NCBI RefSeq assembly: GCF_024746835.1
Contig: NZ_CP080531.1
Location: forward strand, 4,794,001-4,858,000
DNA length: 64,000 nucleotides
From: Mesorhizobium sp. AR02
Lineage (GTDB): Bacteria; Pseudomonadota; Alphaproteobacteria; Rhizobiales; Rhizobiaceae
Direction: 5' to 3'
The notes beneath the pieces were generated by a model that saw only the letters and a program-made list of their open reading frames with translations, ran no database searches and was not told the origin of the DNA. The position numbers and the translations under genes are program-made. Shown piece by piece: positions 1 to 7,719 of the stretch; position 1 is the first letter of the stretch; each line of letters opens with the position of its first letter.

Positions 1-141
1 ACGCTCGTCGGTCGCTTCCGGATAGAACAGCCAAGCCTTGCCGAAGGATAGGTCAGTCTCGTGCAGACGTTCGGGGTGCTTGTGCAGCAAGAAGCCGAGA
101 TCTGTGGCCGGACGATGCGTTGTGGCGACGGAAAGGAACAT
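1..141 (-). CDS. hen1: Hen1-type 3' terminal RNA ribose 2'-O-methyltransferase, N-terminal 47 residues (runs off the window)
   Basis: The reverse strand reads from an ATG at 139-141 to the window edge. It includes PATDLGFLLHKHPER and DLSFGKAWLFYPEATDER, which match the conserved start of bacterial Hen1 proteins. Bacterial Hen1 adds a 2'-O-methyl group to the 3' end of a cleaved RNA before the Pnkp partner repairs it, so that the repaired site resists renewed ribotoxin cleavage. Only the N-terminal domain is visible; the methyltransferase domain and any pnkp partner would lie left of position 1. The family call rests on motif recognition but the match is strong over all 47 residues. Confidence 0.85.
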   Translation of the reverse strand, partial: MFLSVATTHRPATDLGFLLHKHPERLHETDLSFGKAWLFYPEATDER

Positions 142-253
142 CTGCGACCGATAACGCAGACAAGCAGAATAACCAATGGCGTTGCGCGGCAATCTATCCA
201 ACGCAATACACCCATTTTCCATACGCAACCTGTCGCGCCGCTTGCCGAGCAAA

Positions 254-277
254 AGGCAGGCGCTGACGCGCCTGCCT
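254..277. repeat. Left copy of the 24-bp direct repeat flanking the IS1182-type element
   Basis: The 24 bases at 254-277 are identical to 1801-1824. The repeat is itself a palindrome (arms ggcaggcg / cgcctgcc around a 6-base loop). Removing the insertion and one copy restores a hairpin with A-run on the left and T-run on the right, which is a bidirectional intrinsic terminator. The element therefore duplicated, or inserted beside, a whole terminator stem-loop. Confidence 0.8.
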
Positions 278-1800
278 CAGACCGCTGACAAACCCCGTCG
301 ATTTTCGGCGGGGTTTTTCTTATGGGGTTGGTGGGTCAGGATTTTCGGCCGTCAGCAGCGTTTGTCAGGGTTGCCTGCCTCATGCGAGGCGGGGTTTTGG
401 CCTTGGGCTGAGGGCCAGGGCGATCTTCTTCATGTTCTGGGCTGCGGCGGCGATCAGACACTGGCAGGCTACCCTGGTGAGACTTCGGAACCGGGCATAG
501 CGGTGGCCGTGCAGTTGCTTGGCGTCGGCGAAGGAGCGCTCGACAGTTTCCTTGCGGCGGCGGTAGACGGCCTTGCCCCACGCCGTCAGCCGGTTGGCGT
601 CGGTGCGTTCCTTGGCATCGGCCCAGACGTGGCGGATGATGGTGCGCTGGGCCTTGGCATTGGTGGTGCAGGAAGCGAGCAGTGGACAGTCGCGGCAGAT
701 AGCGGGGGCGCTCTTGTAATGGCGGTAGCCATTGCGGTCGGTGGTCGCGTAGGCCAACAACTGGCCCTGTGGGCAGCGATAGCCATCGGTCTCGGGCTCA
801 TGGGTGAAGGATGACGGTCCCATCATGCCAGGCTTGGGCGGTGTTGGGCGGCGATAGCCGGTGACGCCGCGTATTGCGCGATCCTCCAGCCCTTTGGCGA
901 TGCCGGCCGTGGCATAGCCGGCGTCCAGCCCGACAGCGCCGACATCAAAGCCGAAGCGCTCCACCTGGCGGTCGAGCCGCGACAGGTAGACCGTAGAATC
1001 GTGGACGATCGCTGTCGTGTGCGTGTCGGTGATGATGGCGTGGGCCGCATCCACCGTGCGGTGGTCGAGATAGAAGAAGCCCTTCGGTTTGCCCTCGCGC
1101 ACCATGTAGCCGCTGTCGGGATCGGTGCGCGATACCTTCGTCTCCTTCACCGCGGGCTGGCGTTGCTTCTCCTTCAGCGGCTTCTGGCCGTGCAGCCCTC
1201 GTTCGGCGTCGATCGCACGATCGAGGTCGGCCCAATAGTCGGCCCGCGACTTGGCGATCATGGCAAGATCGTATTTGCCCTTGTTGGCGTTGGCCTTCAG
1301 ATGGGTGGAGTCGGTGTAAAGCACCGTGCCATCGACAAGGCCCGCTCGGATCGCCTGCTCGACGATACGGTCGAAGATCGCCTGCGACACGCTGGTGTCG
1401 TCGTAGCGTCGACGCCGGTTCTGCGACAGCGTCGAGGCGTCGAACACCTTGTCCGTCAGTTTCAGCCGCAAAAACCAACGATAGGCGACATTGACCTCGA
1501 TCTCGCGCACCAACTGCCGTTCCGAGCGAACTCCAAACAGGTAGCCGATGAACAGCGCCTTGAACATCAAGGTCGGATCGAGCGGCGGCCGGCCATTGTC
1601 CGGGCAATAGAGTGGCGCCGTCAGATCGTGGATGAAGGAGAAATCGATCACACGGTCGATCTTGCGCAACAGGTGATCAGCCGGAACCAGCTGATCCAGC
1701 GTTACCATCTCAAGCGCGGTCTGTTCAGGGGCGGGTCGCTTCAACATGACCCAGTGAATCAAAAACCCCCGGCAAATGCCAGGGGTTTGTCAGCAGTCTG
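278..1800 (-). mobile_element. IS1182-family insertion sequence, 1523 bp
   Basis: The ends are inverted repeats: cagaccgctgacaaacccc at 278-296 and, read on the opposite strand from 1800, cagactgctgacaaacccc (18 of 19 identical). One transposase gene occupies nearly the whole element. A 24-bp direct repeat flanks it (254-277, 1801-1824). Each end carries its own GC hairpin plus T-run (about 293-318 on the + strand; about 1761-1785 read on the - strand), which would insulate the transposase from neighbouring transcription. The element looks intact. Confidence 0.85.
380..1747 (-). CDS. IS1182-family transposase
   Basis: A 455-aa DDE transposase of full family length. The N-terminal part reads LVPADHLLRKIDRVIDF, typical of the IS1182/IS5-related N-terminal domain, followed by RPPLDPTLMFKALFIGYLFG and a catalytic core with YTDSTHLKANANKGKY, which carries the first Asp. 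The C-terminal part has a DDE_Tnp_1-type zinc cluster (CRDCPLLASC) and YRRRKETVERSFADAK with the catalytic Glu. I chose the ATG at 1745-1747; an in-frame TTG at 1760-1762 lies five codons upstream. No internal stop or frame break is visible, so the protein is probably active. Confidence 0.9.
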   Translation of the reverse strand: MLKRPAPEQTALEMVTLDQLVPADHLLRKIDRVIDFSFIHDLTAPLYCPDNGRPPLDPTLMFKALFIGYLFGVRSERQLVREIEVNVAYRWFLRLKLTDKVFDASTLSQNRRRRYDDTSVSQAIFDRIVEQAIRAGLVDGTVLYTDSTHLKANANKGKYDLAMIAKSRADYWADLDRAIDAERGLHGQKPLKEKQRQPAVKETKVSRTDPDSGYMVREGKPKGFFYLDHRTVDAAHAIITDTHTTAIVHDSTVYLSRLDRQVERFGFDVGAVGLDAGYATAGIAKGLEDRAIRGVTGYRRPTPPKPGMMGPSSFTHEPETDGYRCPQGQLLAYATTDRNGYRHYKSAPAICRDCPLLASCTTNAKAQRTIIRHVWADAKERTDANRLTAWGKAVYRRRKETVERSFADAKQLHGHRYARFRSLTRVACQCLIAAAAQNMKKIALALSPRPKPRLA

Positions 1801-1824
1801 AGGCAGGCGCTGACGCGCCTGCCT
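1801..1824. terminator. Right copy of the 24-bp palindrome; former azoR terminator separated from its T-run by the IS
   Basis: This stem-loop sits 33 bp beyond the azoR stop codon. Before the insertion it would have been followed, in the azoR direction, by a T-run derived from the A-run now at 251-254. The IS end now lies there instead. The next T-run in that direction belongs to the hairpin inside the IS end (about 1761-1785), which may serve as the replacement terminator. Confidence 0.6.
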
Positions 1825-1856
1825 TTTTCAATTCAGGTGGGGTGAGCGCGGCAGCC

Positions 1857-2489
1857 TCACGCGGCAGCAGCGACCTGCTGGCTGGCCACCACGGCGTCGA
1901 CCTTGGCGGTCGCCTTGGCGAGTGCGGCGGTCACCGCGTCAGGGCCCATGCCCACGCCTTCGATGCGGATGACGTCGACATCGGTCATGCCGAGGAAGCC
2001 GAGCACGCCGCGCAGATAGGGAATGGCGTGATCGAACTGCACGGCCGCACCTTCGGAATAGATGCCGCCCGAAGCCAGCACGATATAGACCTTCTTGCCG
2101 GTAACGAGGCCCTTGGGGCCGCTTTCGCCATAGGCAAAGCTCTTGCCGGAGCGGGCGACGTGATCGACCCACGACTTCAGCGTCGAGGAGATGTTGAAGT
2201 TGATGAAGCCGGTGGCGAGGATCACCGTGTCGGCGGCGAAGAGCTCGTCGAGCACGACGTCGGAGACGCCGACGACTTCAGCCTGGCGCGGGGTGCGGGC
2301 TTCGGCCGGCGTGTAGATGCCGGTCGAATAGTCGGCATCGATATGCGGCAGCGGGTTGGCGACGAGGTCACGCACGACGAGCGTGTTCGACGGATCGGCG
2401 GCGACGAGCTTTTCGGCGAATTCGGTGGCGATGCGGGTCGAGTGCGAGGCAGCGCCGCGCGGGCTCGAAGTTACAAGAAGAATGGACAT
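1857..2489 (-). CDS. azoR: FMN-dependent NADH-azoreductase
   Basis: A 210-aa flavodoxin-fold protein, the usual length of AzoR. It begins MSILLVTSSPRGAASHSTRI, where the SSPRG-S loop binds the FMN phosphate, and has TVILATGFINFNISSTLKSW and KVYIVLASGGIYSEG, matching the AzoR core. The family reduces azo bonds and quinones with NAD(P)H in the cytoplasm and probably protects against electrophilic or quinone stress. The divergent LysR gene at 2600 shares the 110-bp intergenic region, a common arrangement for substrate-inducible oxidoreductases. The IS1182 element ends 33 bp beyond its palindromic terminator. Confidence 0.9.
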   Translation of the reverse strand: MSILLVTSSPRGAASHSTRIATEFAEKLVAADPSNTLVVRDLVANPLPHIDADYSTGIYTPAEARTPRQAEVVGVSDVVLDELFAADTVILATGFINFNISSTLKSWVDHVARSGKSFAYGESGPKGLVTGKKVYIVLASGGIYSEGAAVQFDHAIPYLRGVLGFLGMTDVDVIRIEGVGMGPDAVTAALAKATAKVDAVVASQQVAAAA

Positions 2490-2599
2490 AGCGGGTCTCT
2501 CCAGTGGGATTTGAATTGTCCCGCCAGATATGGGGCTATCGACCCATTCGAAAAACTGGCATATTTTCTATACGATCCATCTATAATCTGGATAAGGTT
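2490..2599. promoter_or_regulatory. Divergent azoR / lysR promoter region
   Basis: This 110-bp AT-richer gap separates the two divergent starts. A TATAAT at 2582-2587 reads toward the LysR gene, with tggcat about 19 bp upstream as a poor -35. On the other strand TATAGA near 2570 could be a -10 for azoR. LysR regulators usually bind such gaps, but I could not single out one convincing T-N11-A site. Confidence 0.45.
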
Positions 2600-3559
2600 A
2601 TGCAGCCCAATCCGACACTCGACCAACTTCAGATATTCGTGACGGTTGCCGAAACCGGCAGCTTCTCGGCCGCCGGCCGCAAGCTCAACCGGGCGCAATC
2701 CGTCATCAGCTATGGCATCGCCAATCTCGAGGCGCAGCTTGGCCTAAAACTGTTCGAACGCGAAGGCACGCGCGAGCCGCAGCTGACCGAGATCGGTCGG
2801 GCGATGCTGGAGGACGCGCGGCGCATGATCGGCGTGCTGCAGCGCATCCGCTCGCGCGTCGACGGCCACCATCAGGGGCTGGAGGCCGAGGTCGCGCTGT
2901 CGGTCGACGCAGCGTTGCCCTCGCCGGTGCTGGTGCGGGTGCTGAAGGCGTTCGAGGCGCAGTTCCCCACCGTGATGCTGCGCCTGCATATCGGCACGCT
3001 CGGGCTAATCCCCGATCATGTCGTCAGCGGGCAGGCCGATCTCGGCATTGGCGGCTTGCTGGGCGAGGTCCACGACGTTCACCTTGTGCGCATCGGCTTC
3101 ATGTCGATCGTGCTGGCCGCCGCGCCCACCCACCCGCTGGCGTTGCTGCCGAAGCCGGTGGCGATCGAGGATGCGCGCGAGCACACCCAGCTTGTCGTCA
3201 CCGACCAGTCCGAACGCACCAAGGGACGCGACTTCGGTGTCTTCGCCTACCGAACCTGGCGGCTGACGGATGTGCGAACCAAGCATATTTTGATGCGCGA
3301 GGGGCTGGGCTGGGGCGGCTTGCCGCGCTGGCTGATCGCCGACGACCTGGCCAGCGGCCGGCTGGTGGAACTCGACCTCGAACCTTTTCGCGAGGTGAAG
3401 TCGCCGATGTTTGCCATGTATCGCAACGACAGCAGCCCGAAGCCGGCGGCGGCCTGGCTGATCGAACGGTTCAAGCGCGGGCTCGGCTGCTTCAACGAGT
3501 TCGAGCCGGGCGAGGTGCCTGAGGACGACCCGGAGACAATCCGTCAATCAGCGCCATGA
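2600..3559 (+). CDS. LysR-family transcriptional regulator, probable regulator of azoR
   Basis: A 319-aa protein with an N-terminal winged HTH at residues 4-63 (LDQLQIFVTVAETGSFSAAGR, then VISYGIANLEAQLGLKLFER) and a C-terminal substrate-binding domain, the standard LTTR layout. I chose the ATG at 2600 because the HTH starts four residues later, as usual in the family; the frame is open further upstream without homology. It is divergent from azoR, which suggests that it controls azoR and itself. Its 3' end overlaps the 3' end of the convergent TetR gene by 68 bp. Confidence 0.88.
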   Translation: MQPNPTLDQLQIFVTVAETGSFSAAGRKLNRAQSVISYGIANLEAQLGLKLFEREGTREPQLTEIGRAMLEDARRMIGVLQRIRSRVDGHHQGLEAEVALSVDAALPSPVLVRVLKAFEAQFPTVMLRLHIGTLGLIPDHVVSGQADLGIGGLLGEVHDVHLVRIGFMSIVLAAAPTHPLALLPKPVAIEDAREHTQLVVTDQSERTKGRDFGVFAYRTWRLTDVRTKHILMREGLGWGGLPRWLIADDLASGRLVELDLEPFREVKSPMFAMYRNDSSPKPAAAWLIERFKRGLGCFNEFEPGEVPEDDPETIRQSAP

Positions 3560-4118
3560 GAACGGCACGGTAATCCTCGGCCGGCGCGCCGGCCTCGATG
3601 GCGAGTGCGGCGCGGTCGAAGGCGGAGGCAAGCAGCGCGGTCAGTGCCTCCGCCGGCAATCTCGTCATCCTATTGGCCCGCATCGCCGCGACCAAGCCCT
3701 CGCGCAGTGACCGGTTGCCGTGGCGGTTGTCGATCGCATCCATGGCGGCGCGGCCAAGCACGGCCGGCCCGTCGAGCAGCAACAGCCGGGTGCGGCCGGG
3801 CACGCGCATGGCGGCGAGATAGGCGTCGGAGCCGGCGATGAGCGCATCGCGGGCTTCGAGCGAGGGTGGCGAAGCGCGGTCGATCTCTTGCGCCACCGCC
3901 TGGGCCTCCTGCTCGACCACGGCGGCAAACAGCGCCTGCTTGTCGGCAAAATGGTGATAGAGCGCGCCGCGCGTGACGCCGGCCGCAGTGACGATCTCCG
4001 GCGTGCCGGTCTCGGCATAGGATTTTTCGGTGAACAGTTTTCGCGCCGCCGCGATCAGGTCGGCGCGCGTCGCCTCGGTGCGGTCGCGGTTGGAGCGGCG
4101 CGCGGATTCCTGTTGCAT
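3492..4118 (-). CDS. TetR/AcrR-family transcriptional regulator
   Basis: A 208-aa TetR regulator. Residues about 15-62 form the HTH ([37 protein letters not shown]). The C-terminal part is a ligand-binding helical domain with [20 protein letters not shown], as in the TetR_C_33-like group. I chose the ATG at 4118 because it places the HTH near the N-terminus; the frame stays open upstream through the operator region. The gene is divergent from a VOC-family gene, and two palindromes at 4119-4163 lie between the starts, so it very probably represses both. Confidence 0.88.
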   Translation of the reverse strand: MQQESARRSNRDRTEATRADLIAAARKLFTEKSYAETGTPEIVTAAGVTRGALYHHFADKQALFAAVVEQEAQAVAQEIDRASPPSLEARDALIAGSDAYLAAMRVPGRTRLLLLDGPAVLGRAAMDAIDNRHGNRSLREGLVAAMRANRMTRLPAEALTALLASAFDRAALAIEAGAPAEDYRAVLMALIDGLSPGRPQAPRPARTR

Positions 4119-4163
4119 ACATGCAGCCTGTATGTTAATTCGATTTACATACAGACTGTATGT
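4119..4163. promoter_or_regulatory. Two tandem TetR operators
   Basis: The perfect palindrome acatacagactgtatgt lies at 4147-4163 and a one-mismatch copy, acatgcagcctgtatgt, at 4119-4135. Their centres are 28 bp apart, nearly three helical turns, so two repressor dimers could sit on roughly the same face. The proximal site abuts the tetR start codon and the distal one lies 21 bp before the VOC gene start. This is a textbook autoregulated divergent operator. Confidence 0.8.
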
Positions 4164-4184
4164 TATGTCCAGGGAGAAAGAAAG

Positions 4185-4610
4185 ATGAAGACCACGAGCT
4201 ATTACCCGGTGCTGATGACCGGCGACGTCGCCGGCACTGCGGCCTTCTACGTCAAGCATTTCGGCTTCCAGCCGCTGTTTGAAAGCGACTGGTACGTGCA
4301 TCTGCAATCGGTGGACAACAAACGCGTCAACCTCGGCATCGTCCAGGGCGACCACGAGACGATCCCGGAAGAGGGGCGGGGGCGCACGTCAGGCCTGCTG
4401 ATCAATTTCGAGGTCCGCGATCCCGACGCGGTCTATGAGCGGATACTTGCCGACGGCCTGCCGGTGCTGCGCACGCTGCGCGACGAACCCTTCGGCCAGC
4501 GCCATTTCATCACCAGGGATCCGAATGGCGTGCTGATCGATGTCATCAAGCCGATCCCGCCCGGCGAGGCGTTTCTGGCGCAGTATGCCGAGGGGGGTGC
4601 GGTGGCTTGA
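4185..4610 (+). CDS. VOC (glyoxalase/bleomycin-resistance) superfamily protein
   Basis: A 141-aa single-module VOC protein. It begins [20 protein letters not shown] with [10 protein letters not shown] and ends with a second beta-alpha-beta unit ([38 protein letters not shown]). The C-terminal [10 protein letters not shown] motif is typical of glyoxalase-like proteins, and conserved His and Glu/Asp positions suggest metal binding. The start follows agggagaaag at 4171-4180, a good ribosome binding site. The adjacent TetR operators suggest induction by the compound the regulator senses. The substrate cannot be deduced; resistance to or detoxification of a small electrophile is the usual role. 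Confidence 0.85.
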   Translation: MKTTSYYPVLMTGDVAGTAAFYVKHFGFQPLFESDWYVHLQSVDNKRVNLGIVQGDHETIPEEGRGRTSGLLINFEVRDPDAVYERILADGLPVLRTLRDEPFGQRHFITRDPNGVLIDVIKPIPPGEAFLAQYAEGGAVA

Positions 4611-4738
4611 GGTCAATATTCGAAGCTGCGATGGCCGACGCGCCTCCCAAACCTGTCATGTCACCAAACCGTGTATATTAGCAATGTCTTGCTCATGGAT
4701 AAGGTGATTGTCTGCCTTGTCTAAAGGGAGGGAAAGCC

Positions 4739-4960
4739 ATGTTTAGAACAGTTTCTGTTGCAGGCCTTGCCGCCGTCGTCGGTCTCTTCGCCATCGGACC
4801 GGCGGATGCGAAAGGCGGTCACTCGATGCATACCGCGTCGCCTTGCGCATCCGACTATAAACGGCTGTGCTCAACGACACCTGTAGGCAAGGCTGCATCG
4901 TGCCTAAAGAAGCACATCAGCGAGTTGAGCCCTGCCTGCAAGGCAAAATACAAGAAGTAA
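4739..4960 (+). CDS. Small exported cysteine-rich-repeat protein
   Basis: A 73-aa protein with a signal peptide (MFRTVSVAGLAAVVGLFAIG, cleavage probably after PADA). The mature part has four cysteines in the order CASDYKRLC, then CLKKHISELSPAC. This matches the single-unit cysteine-rich repeat (the PF00839 type) that is frequent in small rhizobial periplasmic proteins of unknown function. A strong ribosome binding site (aaagggaggg) precedes the ATG. It stands alone between convergent or unrelated genes. Two disulfides in the periplasm are likely. Confidence 0.75.
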   Translation: MFRTVSVAGLAAVVGLFAIGPADAKGGHSMHTASPCASDYKRLCSTTPVGKAASCLKKHISELSPACKAKYKK

Positions 4961-4999
4961 CCCGTCAACCAGAAGCAGGGTATTCCGCCGCTTCGAGCC

Positions 5000-5947
5000 T
5001 CAGCTTCGCGCCACCGGCGTCACCGTCACCTGGCTGACGCCGGTGCGCCGCACCACCGTGCAAAGCGTCTCGCGGCCGATGCGTTCGGCGTCGAGCATGC
5101 GCACGAGGTCGTCGACGCCGGTGACTGGGCGGCCGTCGATGGCCGCGATGATGTCGCCTTCCCTGAGACCGGCCTTGGCCGCCGGGCCATCCTTCTCGAC
5201 GCTGCGCAGTCGCACGGCCGTGCTGGTCGATACTTGCGACAGGAGTGCGGCCCGGCGCGGCAGATTGGTGGTGTCGGCCGACACACCGATGAAGGCGCGG
5301 CGGACGCGGCCGAAGCGGATGATTTCCGAAATGACGAAATTGGCGGTGTTGGAGGCGACCGCGAAGGCAATGCCTTGCGCGCCATGGATCATGGCGGTGT
5401 TGACGCCGATGACCTCGCCGGCCGACGACACCAGCGGACCGCCGGAATTGCCGGGGTTGAGTGCCGCATCGGTCTGGATGACGTCGTCGATCAGCCGGCC
5501 GGTCGAGGCGCGCATGGAGCGGCCGAGCGCGGAGACAACACCTGATGTGACCGTCCATTCGAAGCCGAGCGGGTTGCCGATGGCGATGGCGATCTGGCCA
5601 CGCCGCAGCCGCTTGGAATCGCCCAGCGGCGCGACATCGGCAAAGCTGCCGTCGGCGCGCACCAGCGCGATGTCGGTGTCGGGATCGCGGCCGAGCACGC
5701 GGCCCTCGCTGGAAGCACCGTCCGGCATCGAGACGCGCACCGTCCTGGCGTCGCCGACGACATGGAAATTGGTGACGACCAGCCCGTCCGGGGCGATGAC
5801 GAAGCCGGAACCATGGCCGCCCTGGCCGCCAATGCGCTCGATGCGGCAGACGGCCGGGCCGATGCGGTCGACCGCGTCCGCCACCGTCGTCGAATAGGCA
5901 TCGAGCAACGTCTCGTCAGATTGGAACTTTTGGGCGGCAAGGGCCAT
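5000..5947 (-). CDS. HtrA/DegP-like trypsin-family serine protease with one PDZ domain
   Basis: A 315-aa S1C protease. The catalytic triad is visible: His in VVTNFHVVGD, Asp in GRDPDTDIALV and Ser in NPGNSGGPLVS. A single PDZ domain follows (residues about 220-310, with DGPAAKAGLREGDIIAAIDG). The ATG at 5947 was chosen because the homology starts directly after it. I see no clear signal peptide, which is unusual for HtrA-type proteases and suggests a cytoplasmic location or an unrecognised export signal. It is divergent from an HtrA-like gene at 6174 that has lost all three catalytic residues. Confidence 0.88.
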   Translation of the reverse strand: MALAAQKFQSDETLLDAYSTTVADAVDRIGPAVCRIERIGGQGGHGSGFVIAPDGLVVTNFHVVGDARTVRVSMPDGASSEGRVLGRDPDTDIALVRADGSFADVAPLGDSKRLRRGQIAIAIGNPLGFEWTVTSGVVSALGRSMRASTGRLIDDVIQTDAALNPGNSGGPLVSSAGEVIGVNTAMIHGAQGIAFAVASNTANFVISEIIRFGRVRRAFIGVSADTTNLPRRAALLSQVSTSTAVRLRSVEKDGPAAKAGLREGDIIAAIDGRPVTGVDDLVRMLDAERIGRETLCTVVRRTGVSQVTVTPVARS

Positions 5948-6173
5948 GGTCGGGCTCCGTGTTTTCAGGCGTAACGATGACTTTTCTCTTGTGCGTGTCG
6001 TTATCCCAAAACCGCTGAGCACTTTTGGGCAACACGCACTATATGTGCGGAGCGGCTGGAACCGCCGCGACCTGACCAGATGGCCAGTCAAACCAGCAAC
6101 TAGCCGTCAGGCGAGTACCTCCGGGCACGCTGCCGAGCGATATCTGGGGCATGAGAAAACCCAGGAGATATTC

Positions 6174-7046
6174 ATGAGCGACTTCAATCTGAATGCATTT
6201 TCGCAGGCGATCGCCGATCTCGCCGCCAAGGCGGCGCCGGCAACGGCAAGCTTCGCCACGCATCACCATCGCACGGCAAGCGCCTTCCATTGGGGTGACG
6301 GCTATTTCGTCACCGCCGAGGAGGCTGTCGAGGCCGGCGAGGAGATCGAACTGACGCTGGCTTCGGGCGAGACGGCAAAGGCCGAACTGGTCGGCCGCGA
6401 TCCGTCGACGGGTGTTGCGCTGCTGAAGCCCGCGGATGCGGCTACCGTGCCTGTCCTTGCCAAGGCCGATGCCGTTCGGCCGGGCAACATCGCCATTGCC
6501 ATCGGCAACAGCCAGGGCTCGGCGCTGGCGGTGTCGGGCTCGGTCGGCGAAGTCGGCCCGGCCTGGCGCTCGATGCGCGGTGGCACCATCGACCGGCGAA
6601 TCAATCTGGCCGTCGGCGCGGGCGGCCGCTTCGAGGGTGGCCCGGTGCTGGACGCCAAGGGCGCGCTGATCGGCATGCTGTTGTTCGGGCCGCGTGGCCG
6701 TGCGCTGGTCATGCCTTACGAGACGATCGAGCGGGCGGTGGCGACACTGCGCGAAAAGGGCCATGTCGCGCGCGGCTATCTCGGCGCCGGCCTGCATCCG
6801 GTGCGTGACCGCGACGCACGTGGCGCGATGGTGATGAGCCTCGACGACAATGGCCCGGCCAAGGCTGCCGGCCTGTCGCTGGGCGACATCATCGTGGCGT
6901 GGAACGGCGAGGCCGTGCACGGCCCGCGCGACCTGATCCGCCGGCTCGGGCCTGACAGCGCCGGGGTTTCTGTAACCCTTGGCGTGGTGCGTGGCGGCGA
7001 ACAGCGCGACGTGACATTGACCATCGGCGAAAAGCCGCTGAGCTGA
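6174..7046 (+). CDS. HtrA-like pseudoprotease with PDZ domain
   Basis: A 290-aa protein that aligns along its length with the active neighbour at 5000-5947. The His position is Glu (YFVTAEEAVE against LVVTNFHVVG), the Asp position is Gly (GRDPSTGVALL against GRDPDTDIALV) and the Ser position is Glu (GRFEGGPVLD against GNSGGPLVS). The fold, including IAIAIGNSQGSALAVSGSVG and the PDZ domain (GPAKAAGLSLGDIIVAWNGE), is intact, so this is a conserved non-catalytic member and not a decayed gene. It may scaffold or titrate substrates of the active protease. The LuxR-type gene starts 6 bp downstream and is probably cotranscribed. Confidence 0.8.
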   Translation: MSDFNLNAFSQAIADLAAKAAPATASFATHHHRTASAFHWGDGYFVTAEEAVEAGEEIELTLASGETAKAELVGRDPSTGVALLKPADAATVPVLAKADAVRPGNIAIAIGNSQGSALAVSGSVGEVGPAWRSMRGGTIDRRINLAVGAGGRFEGGPVLDAKGALIGMLLFGPRGRALVMPYETIERAVATLREKGHVARGYLGAGLHPVRDRDARGAMVMSLDDNGPAKAAGLSLGDIIVAWNGEAVHGPRDLIRRLGPDSAGVSVTLGVVRGGEQRDVTLTIGEKPLS

Positions 7047-7052
7047 GGATTG

Positions 7053-7688
7053 ATGGAAACGCTCGCCGGCGATCGGATCATGAGCAACAGTGCCGCCTCG
7101 CGGCGGCTGGTGGTGCTGATTGCGCTTGGCGATGCCGCGCGCGCCGAGCGCCTGGCAGCCACGCTTGCCGCCAGTGATGACCTGTTGCCGGTGGTGGCCG
7201 GCGGCGGCAGGGCCGACGTCGCCATTATCGACGACAGGAGCGGCGATGCCGTGCCGGCCTCCGTGCCGCGGGTGCTGCTGTCGGGACGCGCCGGCGGCGA
7301 GCGGCCGGTCGGCGAGGTGTTTGCCATAATGCCCGCGAGCGCGGACGATCTGCTGATCGCCGCGGCGGCGAGGCTGGCGGCGGCCGGCTATCGCGTCACG
7401 GGCGAGGGCAGAAGCGGGCGCCACGAGGATTTCCATGCCGGCGAAAGCGAGCCGTTCGAGGACGAAGTCTTGGACGAGCATGCCGTGCGCCCAATGCTGT
7501 CGCCGCGCGAGGCGGAAGTGCTGGCACTGCTGGCCGAAGGCGCGCCCAACAAGGTGATCGCACGGCGGCTGAACATTTCCGTCCATACGGCGAAGTTCCA
7601 TGTCGCCGCGATCCTGATCAAGCTGGGCGCCGCCAATCGCACGGACGCCATTGCGATCGCGATGCGGCAGGGGCTGGTGCTGGTTTAG
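7053..7688 (+). CDS. LuxR-type response regulator with degenerate N-terminal domain
   Basis: A 211-aa protein. Residues about 10-110 resemble a shortened receiver domain (RLVVLIALGDAARAERLAAT, ADVAIIDD) without a clear phospho-acceptor arrangement. The C-terminal 65 residues are a LuxR/GerE HTH (LSPREAEVLALLAEG, NISVHTAKFHVAAILIKLGA). I chose the ATG at 7053, preceded by gagg; a TTG at 7050 and an ATG at 7080 are alternatives. It lies 6 bp after the pseudoprotease gene, so the two are probably functionally linked. Confidence 0.85.
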   Translation: METLAGDRIMSNSAASRRLVVLIALGDAARAERLAATLAASDDLLPVVAGGGRADVAIIDDRSGDAVPASVPRVLLSGRAGGERPVGEVFAIMPASADDLLIAAAARLAAAGYRVTGEGRSGRHEDFHAGESEPFEDEVLDEHAVRPMLSPREAEVLALLAEGAPNKVIARRLNISVHTAKFHVAAILIKLGAANRTDAIAIAMRQGLVLV

Positions 7689-7719
7689 GAAAGCTTGGGT
7701 TCTCGCCCCCGCAAAGCGG

